Below, one piece after another: positions 55,665 through 64,000 of a stretch of DNA of 64,000 nucleotides; the first letter of the stretch is position 1; each line of letters opens with the position of its first letter. Below the pieces are notes generated by a model. It did no database searches. It was not told the origin of the DNA and saw nothing but the letters and a program-made list of their open reading frames with translations. A program made the position numbers and the translations under genes. Location of the stretch: contig NZ_JAUFPQ010000018.1 of assembly GCF_030409305.1 (NCBI RefSeq), forward strand, positions 1 through 64,000, given 5' to 3'. Source of the DNA: Halomonas maura. GTDB taxonomy: Bacteria > Pseudomonadota > Gammaproteobacteria > Pseudomonadales > Halomonadaceae.

Positions 55665-58028
55665 GTGGCGTCACGACAGGGGTTCATCCTGACCCGGCAC
55701 TGGCAGGACACGCCCGAGGGCATCGAGGTCGCGTTCTGGCTGGCGACCGACGCCGGGCCGCTCCGGGTACGATTGCCGCACCGGCCGTCGGTGGCCTTTG
55801 TGCCGGCGGAGCAGCGCGAGCAGGCGGCGGCCGTCCTCGGCGCCGCGCCGGATGTCGAGCTGCGGCCACTCGCGCTGCGCGATTTCCAGCATCGCCCGGT
55901 GCTGGGGCTCTACGGCCGGCAGCACCGCCGGCTTCTCGCCCTGGCACGCCGCCTGAAGGACGCCGGCGTGGTGGTCTACGAGGCCGACATCCGCCCGCCG
56001 GAGCGTTACCTGATGGAGCGCTTTATCACCGCCTCCGTCAGTGTCGAGGGTGAGCCGGACGGGCAGGGCGGCCTGGTGGCGGCGCGCCTCGGGCCCGCCG
56101 CCGACTATCGCCCCCGGCTGCGGCTGGTCTCGCTGGATATCGAGACCAGTGGAACGGGGGAGCTCTACTCCATCGCCCTGGAAGGGGGCGGGCAGCGCCG
56201 GGTCTTGATGCTGGGCCCGCCCAACGGCCGCGCCGAGGGGCTCGACTTCCGCCTCGACTACTGCGCGAGCCGCGCGGCGATGCTCGAACGCTTGAACCAG
56301 TGGTTCGCCGAGCACGACCCGGACGCGATCATCGGCTGGAACCTGGTGCAGTTCGACCTGCGGATCCTCCACGAGCATGCCCGGCGCTGCGGCGTGGTGC
56401 TACGTCTGGGCCGCGGCGGGCAAGCGCTGGAGTGGCGTGCCCAGGGCCACCAGACCGGCCGCTATGTGGCCTCGGCGGCGGGACGGCTGATCATCGACGG
56501 CATCGAGGCCCTGCGCTCGGCGACCTGGCAGTTCCCCTCCTTCAGCCTGGAGAACGTGGCCCGCACCCTGCTGGGCGAGGGCAAGGCCATCGACAACCCC
56601 TACCAGCGCCTCGACGACATCCTGCGCATGTTCGCCGAGGACAAGCCGGCGCTGGCACGCTACAACCTCAGGGACTGCGAGCTGGTGACGCGGATCTTCG
56701 CGACCACCGAGCTGCTGGATTTCCTGCTGGAGCGGGCCAGCGTGACCGGGCTTCCCGCCGACCGCAGCGGCGGGTCGGTGGCGGCCTTCACCCACCGCTA
56801 CCTGCCGCACCTGCATCGCCTGGGCCTGGTGGCGCCGAACCTCGGCGAGGGCCAGCCAGACGAGAGCCCCGGCGGCTTCGTCATGGACTCCCGGCCCGGC
56901 CTCTACGACTCGGTGCTGGTGCTCGACTTCAAGAGCCTGTATCCCGCGATCATCCGCAGCTTCCTGATCGACCCGGCGGGGCTGATCGAGGGCCTCGCCG
57001 ACCCCTCGGACGCCGCCTCGGTGACGGGCTTTCGCGGCGCGCGCTTCTCGCGCACGCGGCATGCCCTGCCGGCCATCGTGGCGCAGCTGTGGGAGGGTCG
57101 CGAGGCCGCCAAGGCCGCCGGCAACGCGCCGCTCGCCCAGGCCCTGAAGATCATCATGAACAGCTTCTACGGGGTGCTGGGCTCGAAGGGCTGTCGCTTC
57201 TTCGATTCGCGGCTGGCCTCGTCGATCACCCTGCGTGGCCACGAGATCATGCGCCGCACCCGGGCGCTGATCGAGGCCGAGGGATATACCGTTATCTACG
57301 GCGATACCGACTCCACCTTCGTCTGGCTCGGCGGCGCGCATCCCGAGGCGCAGGCGGCGGCGATCGGCCGTCGCCTGGTGGCCCACGTCAATGCCTGGTG
57401 GCGGGAGCACCTGGCCGACGAGTACGGCCTGGAGAGCGCCCTGGAGCTGCAGTTCGAGACCCACTATCGGCGCTTCCTGATGCCCACCATCCGCGGCACC
57501 GAGGCGGGCAGCAAGAAGCGCTATGCCGGGCTGGTGCGGGACGCGGCCGGCGATGAGCGGGTGGTCTTCAAGGGCCTGGAGGCCGTGCGCAGCGACTGGA
57601 CGCCCCTGGCCAAGCAGTTCCAGGAGGAGCTCTACCGGCGCATCTTCACCGGCGAGCCGTATCGGGACTTCGTGCGCGACTATGTGCAGCGCACCCTGTC
57701 CGGCGACTTCGACGATCGGCTGGTCTATCGCAAGCGCCTGCGCCGGCGGCTCTCCGACTACCGGCGCAACGTGCCGCCGCATGTGCGAGCCGCCCGGCTC
57801 GCCGATGCGGTCAACGATCAGCGGGGGCGGCCGCGCCAGTACCAGCAGGGCGGCTGGATCCGCTACGTGATGACAGTGGCCGGGCCGGAGCCCCTGGAGC
57901 GCCGGCGCTCGGCCATCGACACCGACCACTACCTGAACCACCAGCTGCGCCCGGTGGCGGATGCCATCCTGCCTTTCGTGGGCGACGACTTCGCGGCGCT
58001 GATCGATCGCCAGCTCGGCCTGTTCTGA
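55665..58028 (+). CDS. polB: DNA polymerase II (family B)
   Basis: A 787-residue B-family polymerase (E. coli 783) used in DNA repair and replication restart. The 3'-5' exonuclease has SLDIETSG near 164 and [15 protein letters not shown]; the polymerase palm has [15 protein letters not shown] and [12 protein letters not shown] (catalytic Asp pair); the finger has [14 protein letters not shown]. The start is GTG 55665. I see no LexA box in the 56 bp upstream, so SOS control is not shown. Confidence 0.95.
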   Translation: MASRQGFILTRHWQDTPEGIEVAFWLATDAGPLRVRLPHRPSVAFVPAEQREQAAAVLGAAPDVELRPLALRDFQHRPVLGLYGRQHRRLLALARRLKDAGVVVYEADIRPPERYLMERFITASVSVEGEPDGQGGLVAARLGPAADYRPRLRLVSLDIETSGTGELYSIALEGGGQRRVLMLGPPNGRAEGLDFRLDYCASRAAMLERLNQWFAEHDPDAIIGWNLVQFDLRILHEHARRCGVVLRLGRGGQALEWRAQGHQTGRYVASAAGRLIIDGIEALRSATWQFPSFSLENVARTLLGEGKAIDNPYQRLDDILRMFAEDKPALARYNLRDCELVTRIFATTELLDFLLERASVTGLPADRSGGSVAAFTHRYLPHLHRLGLVAPNLGEGQPDESPGGFVMDSRPGLYDSVLVLDFKSLYPAIIRSFLIDPAGLIEGLADPSDAASVTGFRGARFSRTRHALPAIVAQLWEGREAAKAAGNAPLAQALKIIMNSFYGVLGSKGCRFFDSRLASSITLRGHEIMRRTRALIEAEGYTVIYGDTDSTFVWLGGAHPEAQAAAIGRRLVAHVNAWWREHLADEYGLESALELQFETHYRRFLMPTIRGTEAGSKKRYAGLVRDAAGDERVVFKGLEAVRSDWTPLAKQFQEELYRRIFTGEPYRDFVRDYVQRTLSGDFDDRLVYRKRLRRRLSDYRRNVPPHVRAARLADAVNDQRGRPRQYQQGGWIRYVMTVAGPEPLERRRSAIDTDHYLNHQLRPVADAILPFVGDDFAALIDRQLGLF

Positions 58029-58044
58029 GTCGGGTTTGGTCGGC

Positions 58045-59835
58045 TCAGGCGCGGCCGGTGGTCCGGGCCCCGGACGGTCGGCCGAACTGCAGCTCGGCCA
58101 GGCGTCGGTAGAGGGGACTCGAGGCCATCAGCTCGTCATGGCGCCCGGCCGCCACCAGCCGTCCCTCGTCCATCACCAGCAGGCGGTCGGCGGCCACCAC
58201 CGTGGCCAGGCGATGGGCGATCACCACGCTGGTGCGGTCGGCCATCAGCCGGTCCAGGGCCTGCTGGACCAGCCGCTCGCTCTCGGCGTCCAGCGCGCTG
58301 GTGGCCTCGTCGAGCAGCAGCACGGCGGGCGACTTGAGCAGCGCCCGGGCGATGGCCAGGCGCTGGCGCTGGCCGCCGGAGAGCTGCACCCCGCCCGGTC
58401 CCAGGGGCGTGTCGAGGCCCCGCGGCAGCGCCTCGAGGAAGTCCAGAGCATTGGCGTCGCGGGCGGCGCGGCGCAGCTCCTCGTCGCTGGCGTCCGGCTT
58501 GCCGAAGTGCAGGTTGTCGGCGGCGGAGCCGGTGAACAGCACCGGCTCCTGGGCCACCAGGCCGATCGCCGCGCGCAGCGCATGCGGGTCGATAGCCTTG
58601 AGGTCGAGGCCATCCAGGCTCAGCCGACCGCGGTCGGGGTCGTGGAAGCGCAGCAGCAGGGCGAGCAGGGTGCTCTTGCCGGCCCCGGAGGGCCCGACCA
58701 GGGCGACCCGTTCGCCGGGCTGGATGGCCAGCTCCAGCCCGGCCAGCGCCGGGCGCTCCCGGCCCGGATAGGTGAAGGTCACGCCCTCGAGGCGGATCGC
58801 CCCGGCCACCGGCCGGGGCAGGGGCGTGGGTACCGGCGGGGCGGCGATCCGCGGCCGAGCGTCCCGAAGCTCGAGCAGGCGCTCGGCGGCCCCGGCGGCG
58901 CGCTGCACGTCACTGGCCACCTCGGCCAGGGTGGCCACGGCGCCGGCGACCAGCACGGCGTAGAAGACGAAGGCGGAGAGCTCCCCGGCGGTGAGATCGC
59001 CGGCGAGCACCGCCCGGCCACCCTGCCACAGCATGATGCCCACCGCGCCGAACACCACCAGCAGGGCGGCCCCGGTCAGCCAGGCCCGCTGGCGGCTGCG
59101 CGCCATCGCGGCGTCGAAGGCCTCCTCGACGCGGCGGGCGTAGCCGCGGCGGTCGGTGTCCTCGTGGTTGAAGGCCTGGATGGTACGAATCCCGGACAGG
59201 GCCTCGCCGGCATAGCGGCCCAGTTCCGCCACCCGGTCCTGGCTATGGCGGGAGAGGCGGCGCACCCGGCGCCCGTACCAGAGGATCGGGGCCAGGGTGG
59301 CGGGAATCCCCAGCAGCACCAGCGCCGAGAGCCAGGGCTGGGTCACCAGCATCAGGCCCGCGGCGCCGATCAGCAGCATCAGGTTGCGCAGGGCCAGTGA
59401 TACCGAGGACCCGAACAGGCTCTGCAGCACGGTGGTGTCCGCCGTCAGCCGCGAGGCGATCTCGCCGGCGCCGCGGTCGTCCTCCCGCGCGCTCTCGAAG
59501 AAGCCGGGCTCGAGGTCGAGCAGGCGGTCGAAGACGCGGCGGCGCAGGTCGGCGGCGAGTCGCTCGCCGATCCAGCTCACCAGGTAGTAGCGCAGGGCGG
59601 AGGCGCCGGCCAGCACCGCCACCAAGGCCACCATGCCGATCAGGGCCTGGTTGAGCTGCCGGGCATCGCGGGCCAGGAAGCCCTGGTCGATGACCAGGCG
59701 CAGGCCCTGGCCGAGCAGCAGCACGCAGCCGGCCGCCACCAGCAGGGCGAGCCCCGCCAGCAGCAGCCGTGAGCGGTAGGGACGCAGCAGCCCCAGCAGG
59801 CGCAGCAGGACACGCGGATCAGGGCTTGGACCCAT
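58045..59835 (-). CDS. MsbA-like ABC exporter (fused permease and ATPase)
   Basis: A 596-residue half-transporter that would work as a homodimer. Six membrane helices fill residues 1-310. The ATPase has Walker A VGPSGAGKST, Q-loop LVAQEPVLF, signature LSGGQRQRLAIARALL, Walker B VLLLDEATSALD and the H-loop VIAHRLATV. The sequence resembles a proteobacterial MsbA-related multidrug/lipid subgroup rather than MsbA itself. ATG 59835 is preceded by GGAGAA. It is convergent with polB and divergent from trxC. Confidence 0.9.
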   Translation of the reverse strand: MGPSPDPRVLLRLLGLLRPYRSRLLLAGLALLVAAGCVLLLGQGLRLVIDQGFLARDARQLNQALIGMVALVAVLAGASALRYYLVSWIGERLAADLRRRVFDRLLDLEPGFFESAREDDRGAGEIASRLTADTTVLQSLFGSSVSLALRNLMLLIGAAGLMLVTQPWLSALVLLGIPATLAPILWYGRRVRRLSRHSQDRVAELGRYAGEALSGIRTIQAFNHEDTDRRGYARRVEEAFDAAMARSRQRAWLTGAALLVVFGAVGIMLWQGGRAVLAGDLTAGELSAFVFYAVLVAGAVATLAEVASDVQRAAGAAERLLELRDARPRIAAPPVPTPLPRPVAGAIRLEGVTFTYPGRERPALAGLELAIQPGERVALVGPSGAGKSTLLALLLRFHDPDRGRLSLDGLDLKAIDPHALRAAIGLVAQEPVLFTGSAADNLHFGKPDASDEELRRAARDANALDFLEALPRGLDTPLGPGGVQLSGGQRQRLAIARALLKSPAVLLLDEATSALDAESERLVQQALDRLMADRTSVVIAHRLATVVAADRLLVMDEGRLVAAGRHDELMASSPLYRRLAELQFGRPSGARTTGRA

Positions 59836-59970
59836 GGGGTTCTCCGGGAGGGGTGGGCAGGGTGTCGGTCTCACGGCACGTTAGCAGCGCGTCGGCGTGG
59901 CTGCATGGGCTTGATGGCTGGGCGCCGAGCGGCCATAGTCGTCGGCAGTGATCCCTGCCCGCGGAGCCGC

Positions 59971-60423
59971 ATGATGCCCGAATCCCTCGTCCTGGGCTGT
60001 GCCCACTGTGGCGCCCTGAACCGCGTCGACGCCGGCCGCCTGGCGTCCGGCCCCCGCTGCGGCAAGTGCAAGCTGCCGCTGTTCGCCGGCGAACCCGTTG
60101 CACTGACCGGTGCCAACTTCCATGCCCTGGTGGGGCGCAGCGAGCTGCCGGTGGTGGTCGACTTCTGGGCCAGCTGGTGCGGCCCCTGCAAGACGATGGC
60201 GCCGATCTTCGCCGAGGCGGCCAGGGAGCTCGAGCCGCGCATGCGCTTCGCCAAGCTCGACACCGAGGCCGAGCAGGAACTGGCCGCCCGCTTCGGCATC
60301 CGCAGCATTCCGACGCTTATCGTGTTCCGCGGTGGCCAGGAGGTGGCGCGCCAGCCGGGGCTGCTGCAAGGCCCGCAGCTGCGCCGGTGGCTGATGCCGC
60401 ACCTGGCTACCCATCCGGCCTGA
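59971..60423 (+). CDS. trxC: Thioredoxin 2 (TrxC)
   Basis: A 150-residue thioredoxin with an N-terminal zinc-binding module (CAHC and CGKC pairs) followed by a thioredoxin fold with active site FWASWCGPCK and cis-Pro in SIPTLIVF. TrxC reduces protein disulfides in the cytoplasm and is more oxidation-sensitive than TrxA. Two adjacent ATGs (59971, 59974) follow GGAG; I took the first. Confidence 0.95.
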   Translation: MMPESLVLGCAHCGALNRVDAGRLASGPRCGKCKLPLFAGEPVALTGANFHALVGRSELPVVVDFWASWCGPCKTMAPIFAEAARELEPRMRFAKLDTEAEQELAARFGIRSIPTLIVFRGGQEVARQPGLLQGPQLRRWLMPHLATHPA

Positions 60424-60464
60424 TCGGCGAGCACCCTCGCCGCGACAGGCCGCGGGCCAGCCCG

Positions 60465-61052
60465 CTACATGGCCCGCGCGCCGAGCCGTCGCAGCCTGTC
60501 GAACCAGCGCTGGCGGGCCCGTGGCTCCAGCCCATCCACCGACCCGATCAGCGTCTCGCGGACCGGGGCGAAACCGACGAAGCCCAGCACGTTACGCTCC
60601 AGTGCCCTCACGCTATGCGCCCGATACACATGGCGATAGATCGCCGCCGGCATGCCCATGGTGACGATCACCCGCGCCGAGCGCCCGGTGAGTCCCTTGC
60701 GCCCCAGGGGGTTGCCCGCCTCGTACTCGAAGGCGAAGTGCGGGCGCATCACCTGCTCCAGGAAGGCCTTGACCAGCGCCGGCATGTCGCCGAGCCACAG
60801 CGGGAAGACCAGCACCAGGTGGTCGCACCAGGCGATATCCTGTTGCACCGCCTCGAGGCCCTCGGGGAGGCGGCCCTCCTTCCAGTCCTCGGCGCTGCGC
60901 AGCAGGGGAACGTCAAGGCGGGTGAGGACCGCCTGGCGAACCTCGTGGCCGGCTTCCCGGGCCCCGGCCAGGTAGTGATCGGCCAGGGCGTGGCAGAGGT
61001 GGGGCGTCGCCGGGTCGGGGTGGCCCTGGAGGAGCAGGATGCGGCGGGGCAT
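60465..61052 (-). CDS. NAD(P)H:quinone oxidoreductase / flavodoxin-like fold
   Basis: A 195-residue flavoprotein of the NQO1/KefF group. LLLQGHPDPATPHLCHAL is the FMN/FAD phosphate loop, and LVLVFPLWLGDMPALVKAFLEQVMRPHFAFEY the conserved flavin-edge segment. It probably reduces quinones or similar electrophiles by two electrons. It is monocistronic and convergent with trxC. Confidence 0.85.
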   Translation of the reverse strand: MPRRILLLQGHPDPATPHLCHALADHYLAGAREAGHEVRQAVLTRLDVPLLRSAEDWKEGRLPEGLEAVQQDIAWCDHLVLVFPLWLGDMPALVKAFLEQVMRPHFAFEYEAGNPLGRKGLTGRSARVIVTMGMPAAIYRHVYRAHSVRALERNVLGFVGFAPVRETLIGSVDGLEPRARQRWFDRLRRLGARAM

Positions 61053-61133
61053 GACGGGTCTCCGGGTGGCAATGAGGCGCGATCAGCATAGACCCTTGCG
61101 GCGGCGACTCGCCGCCCTCCCGGCGTCGGTCGC

Positions 61134-62354
61134 TCAGCCATTCGCCGCCGCCATCCCGACGCCTTCCTGCTCGTCGGCCAGCACCACGGTGTTGCGGCCG
61201 CCGGCCTTGCCGCGATACAGCGCCTGGTCGGCACGCTTGAGCACCGGGTCCAGGGTCGTCTCGCCGGGCGCCAGCCGGGCGATGCCGATGGTCACGCTCA
61301 TCCGGTGAGGAACGCCCGGGTCGGGGTGGGGCAGCTCGGAAATGCGCGAGCGCAGGCGCTCGGCCACCTCCCGGGCGGCCGCCGGGTCGGCGCCGGGCAG
61401 GGCGATGACGAACTCCTCGCCGCCGAAGCGGCCGATGAAGTCGACCTCGCGAAGGTCACCGCGCAGCGTGGCCGCCACCCGGGTCAGGACCAGGTCGCCT
61501 ACCGAGTGGCCATGCTGGTCGTTGATGGCCTTGAAGTGGTCGATATCGACCATGCAGAAGCTCAGCGGCGAGCCATGGCGGAGGGCGCGACGCAGTTCCT
61601 GGTCGGCACGCTCGAAGAAGCGCCGACGGTTGTCGAGGCCGGTGAGCTCATCGGTGCCGGCCATGTGGCGAAGCCGCTCCTCGAGGTGCAGGTGATCGCC
61701 GATCTCGTGCCTCAGCCGCTCGCTGGAGGCGCGCTCGTCGAGCAGCGAGGCGTACTGTTCGCGCTGCAGGCGCGCCAGGCGCCGGGCGGTGATCAGTCCC
61801 ACGGTGTTGGCGAACAGCAGCACGACCGCCTGGATGAGGATGACGCCGGCGGGCACCGCGGCCCAGAGTAGCATCGCCGAGAGGAAGCCCAGGCTCAGCA
61901 ACAGGCTGGCCGCGATCATCCAGGGCAGGCGGTTGGGCACGAAGAGGTAGAGGGCCATCACGGCGACGGCCGTGGCGGAGGCATGGGTGCCGATGGAGTC
62001 GGCGCGCAGCGGCACGATCAGGATGATCACCAGGCAGCCGAGCCAGAGTACCGGGTTCAGGGGCAGGAAGCGAAACACCCGGGCGGGTCGCCGGCGCAGG
62101 GCGCGCCAGGTCAGCAGGCAGGCGATCGCCACCAGCACGCGCAGGGCCAGCAGCAGGAAGAAGGTCGGCGACGCGCCGAGCAGGAGGTAGTCGGCCATCC
62201 CCAGCAGGGTGAACAGCAGGGCGATGACCAGCAGCGAGGTCTGCAGCTGGCCGGCGGTACGCGGCAGCACGTAACGCCGATAGTCGGCTTCCAGACGAGG
62301 ATCGGTAAACTCCGCGGTCCATGGCGTCAGGGCATGACGGTCCGATGCAATCAC
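61134..62354 (-). CDS. Membrane-bound diguanylate cyclase (GGDEF)
   Basis: A 406-residue protein: about six membrane helices (residues 40-190), a short coiled coil (LQREQYASLLDERASSERLRHE), and a GGDEF domain. The active site is RFGGEEFVIAL, and an inhibitory I-site RxxD (REVD) lies five residues before GGEEF, so product feedback is expected. It makes cyclic di-GMP, which controls biofilm and motility. No effector gene is adjacent. Confidence 0.92.
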   Translation of the reverse strand: MIASDRHALTPWTAEFTDPRLEADYRRYVLPRTAGQLQTSLLVIALLFTLLGMADYLLLGASPTFFLLLALRVLVAIACLLTWRALRRRPARVFRFLPLNPVLWLGCLVIILIVPLRADSIGTHASATAVAVMALYLFVPNRLPWMIAASLLLSLGFLSAMLLWAAVPAGVILIQAVVLLFANTVGLITARRLARLQREQYASLLDERASSERLRHEIGDHLHLEERLRHMAGTDELTGLDNRRRFFERADQELRRALRHGSPLSFCMVDIDHFKAINDQHGHSVGDLVLTRVAATLRGDLREVDFIGRFGGEEFVIALPGADPAAAREVAERLRSRISELPHPDPGVPHRMSVTIGIARLAPGETTLDPVLKRADQALYRGKAGGRNTVVLADEQEGVGMAAANG

Positions 62355-62432
62355 GGTGAGACGGCTCCATGGGGCCCCTTTCGAAAGACTAGCCCGGCTT
62401 GGCGTCTCTGGCGATAGGCGGATGCGGCCGCC

Positions 62433-63437
62433 TCAGTCCTGGCGCCGCTTGAGCTGGTCACGCAGTCCGGTGGGCACCTTCTTGATGATCAGGCGATCCT
62501 GGTCCTGGTCGTACTCCACGGCGGCCCCCAGCAGGTGGGAATCGAAGCTGATCGACACGCCCGCCGCGCGCCCGGTGAAGCGCCGGAACGCCTTGAGGGT
62601 GCGCTTGTCGGGAGGAATCTCCGGGGCCAGGCCATAGTCGCTGTTGCGGATGTGCTCGAAGAAGGCCTTGGGCTGCTGCTCGTCGACCAGCTCGGAGAGC
62701 GCCTCCAGGGTGATCGGCTCGCCACGGCTCGCCTGGTCGCTGGCATAGTCGATCAGGGCGTCGGTCTTCTCGCGGCTCGCCTCCTCGGGCAGATCCTCCC
62801 GCTCCACGTAGTCGCTGAAGGCCTTGAGCAGGGTGCGGGTCTCCTGGGTGGCGTCGACCTGCTCCCGGGCCCCCAGTACCTCGGCGAAGCCCTCTGCCAG
62901 CTTCCTGCCGCCGCGGTCCCGGGTCCAGGACAGGTAGGGATGCGAGGACGAGCCGCCCTGCCACTGGCCGAAGTCGAGCCGAGCGGCCAGCGTCATCTGG
63001 GCCAGGTTGAGCTGGTGGCTGGGTACCACTTCCAGCGTCTCGCTGATGCCGAAGCCCTGGCGGTGGTGCAGCAGCGCCATGATCAGGTAGCGGGCCTCGC
63101 CCTGGCGGTGGTCGATGACCAGGAAGTGGCCGCCCACCGGCAGGTGGGCATCGATCAGCGGGGTGAGGCGCTCGGCCAGCGTCCGGCTCAGCTCGGCGAA
63201 GTCGAGGCCGTCCTCCAGGTAGCGGGCCAGCGCGGCGGGGAAGGGGCCGGCGTCCTCCTCGTCGTCGGCGAAGCGGCCCCAGGTCTTGGTCTTGGCGTGG
63301 TAGGCGTCACCCAGCCCGGCGAGCAGGTCGTCGAGGGCCGGGGAGGCGGCCAGTTCCGCCTGGGCGGGCGCCAGACGCGCCGGCGTCTCGCCGTCGCCCT
63401 TGTCGATGCGGTGGATGATGCTGTGCAGGATCGGCAT
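62433..63437 (-). CDS. yejK: Nucleoid-associated protein YejK (NdpA)
   Basis: A 334-residue soluble protein of the NdpA family. The opening ILHSIIHRIDKGDG, GGHFLVIDHRQGEARYLIMALLHHRQGF, the LDFGQWQGGSSSHPYLSWTRDRGGRKLAEGFAEVLG block and FRRFTGRAAGVSISFDSHLLG are characteristic. It binds the nucleoid; its exact role is unclear. It is monocistronic. Confidence 0.9.
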   Translation of the reverse strand: MPILHSIIHRIDKGDGETPARLAPAQAELAASPALDDLLAGLGDAYHAKTKTWGRFADDEEDAGPFPAALARYLEDGLDFAELSRTLAERLTPLIDAHLPVGGHFLVIDHRQGEARYLIMALLHHRQGFGISETLEVVPSHQLNLAQMTLAARLDFGQWQGGSSSHPYLSWTRDRGGRKLAEGFAEVLGAREQVDATQETRTLLKAFSDYVEREDLPEEASREKTDALIDYASDQASRGEPITLEALSELVDEQQPKAFFEHIRNSDYGLAPEIPPDKRTLKAFRRFTGRAAGVSISFDSHLLGAAVEYDQDQDRLIIKKVPTGLRDQLKRRQD

Positions 63438-63505
63438 GGGAGACCTCGCGGCTCGCGGTGGAAAGGCGGCGATGATACCGCAGCCGCCCCGTGCCCGGCT
63501 GCCCC

Positions 63506-64000
63506 TCAGGGCTTGAGGCGATAGCCGGTGCGGAAGATCCAGCTGACCACCCCCAGCGAGACCGCCAGGAACAGCGCGATCATGGCCAGGCTCGCCCAGA
63601 TGCTGACGTCGCCCAGGCCGTAGAAGCTCCAGCGGAACCCGCTGATCAGGTAGACCACCGGGTTGGCCAGGGTCACCGCCTGCCAGAACGGCGGCAGCAT
63701 GTCGATGGAGTAGAAGGTGCCGCCGAGGAAGGTCAGCGGGGTGATCACCAGCAGCGGGACCAGCTGCAGCTTCTCGAAGCCGTCGGCCCAGATGCCGATG
63801 ATGAAGCCGAGCAGGCTGAAGGTCAGCGCCGTGAGCACCAGGAACAGCAGCATGATCAGCGGATGGGCGATGGAGAAGGGCACGAAGAGGCTCGCCGTGC
63901 CGAGCACGATCAATCCCAGCAGCACCGACTTGGTGGCCGCCGCGCCGACGAAGCCGAGCACCACCTCGAAGTACGAGATGGGGGCGGAGAGGATCTCGTA
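63506..64000 (-). CDS. ABC-2 type transporter permease, C-terminal part (5' end outside window)
   Basis: The frame is open to the last base; 164 residues are visible, ending RTGYRLKP at 63506. It starts within [24 protein letters not shown] and has about five helices. [37 protein letters not shown] is the hallmark ABC-2 permease segment, of the YadH-like branch. The ATPase partner should lie just beyond the right edge, upstream on the minus strand. Confidence 0.88.
   Translation of the reverse strand, partial: YEILSAPISYFEVVLGFVGAAATKSVLLGLIVLGTASLFVPFSIAHPLIMLLFLVLTALTFSLLGFIIGIWADGFEKLQLVPLLVITPLTFLGGTFYSIDMLPPFWQAVTLANPVVYLISGFRWSFYGLGDVSIWASLAMIALFLAVSLGVVSWIFRTGYRLKP

Overview
The window is GC-rich gammaproteobacterial chromosome, most likely from a Halomonas-type organism (Halomonadaceae). 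The basis is inference: very high GC, and Pseudomonas-like gene order such as rpoE(algU)-rseA(mucA)-rseB(mucB)-rseC(mucC)-mucD-lepA-lepB-rnc-era-recO-pdxJ-acpS and gacS/cysM-rlmD-relA-mazG, mixed with genes that vary between related genomes. Both ends cut genes: a TPR protein on the left and an ABC-2 permease on the right. I see no rRNA, tRNA, CRISPR array, insertion sequence or prophage.

Layout. 1-5.4 kb: end of a TPR protein, exonuclease III with a small basic protein, RhlB helicase and DinG helicase. 5.4-8.3 kb: a small accessory island with an Nmad3-type nucleotide-modification-associated protein, a frameshifted GNAT gene, an alpha/beta hydrolase and a DUF4336 protein. 8.4-9.4 kb: a DAHP synthase with a clear terminator and promoter. 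9.8-20.8 kb: the envelope-stress sigma operon and the translation/secretion/RNA-processing/repair run to acpS. 20.7-31.7 kb: GacS-type hybrid kinase, opposed by the compact cysM-rlmD-relA-mazG-ppc operon. 31.8-40.9 kb: outer-membrane protein, ketopantoate reductase, topoisomerase III, ABC1 kinase, a large folded inverted-repeat element, a SEC-C/TPR protein, AmpG-type permease and RfaH. 41-43.4 kb: FKBP isomerase, a secreted His-rich peptide coupled to an HprK-like/PqqD fusion, and a CcoM-like mini-protein behind two ANR/FNR-type boxes. 43.5-54 kb: mostly minus-strand genes (lytic transglycosylase, proS, nitrilase-family hydrolase, GNAT, BenE permease with a divergent XRE/cupin regulator, AmiD-DUF3307-SatD operon, DUF72, HIBADH-like dehydrogenase). 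54-64 kb: a possible sRNA locus, LysE exporter, phosphoesterase, DNA polymerase II, MsbA-like ABC exporter, thioredoxin 2, quinone reductase, diguanylate cyclase, YejK and the ABC-2 permease.

How the parts work together. The sigma-E block encodes a sigma factor, its membrane anti-sigma factor, the periplasmic sensor RseB, RseC and a DegP-like protease: one circuit for envelope stress. It holds an unrecognised 65-codon frame joined by ATGA overlaps on both sides. GacS and RelA are global regulators of lifestyle and starvation.

The most unusual locus is 41.5-43.0 kb: a 102-residue exported peptide with a repetitive Arg/His/Ser tail, translationally coupled to one protein that fuses an HPr-kinase-like domain to a PqqD-like (RiPP recognition) domain. 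This looks like a minimal peptide-modification system. Other non-coding structure of note: a 269-bp element with 19-bp perfect terminal inverted repeats and two nested hairpins (36.6-36.9 kb); a dispersed 33-bp repeat whose hairpin co-varies between copies; a heptanucleotide array before recO; three operator-like boxes at exact 29-bp spacing before satD; and a sigma-54-like promoter followed by about 146 nt ending in a UUCG terminator.
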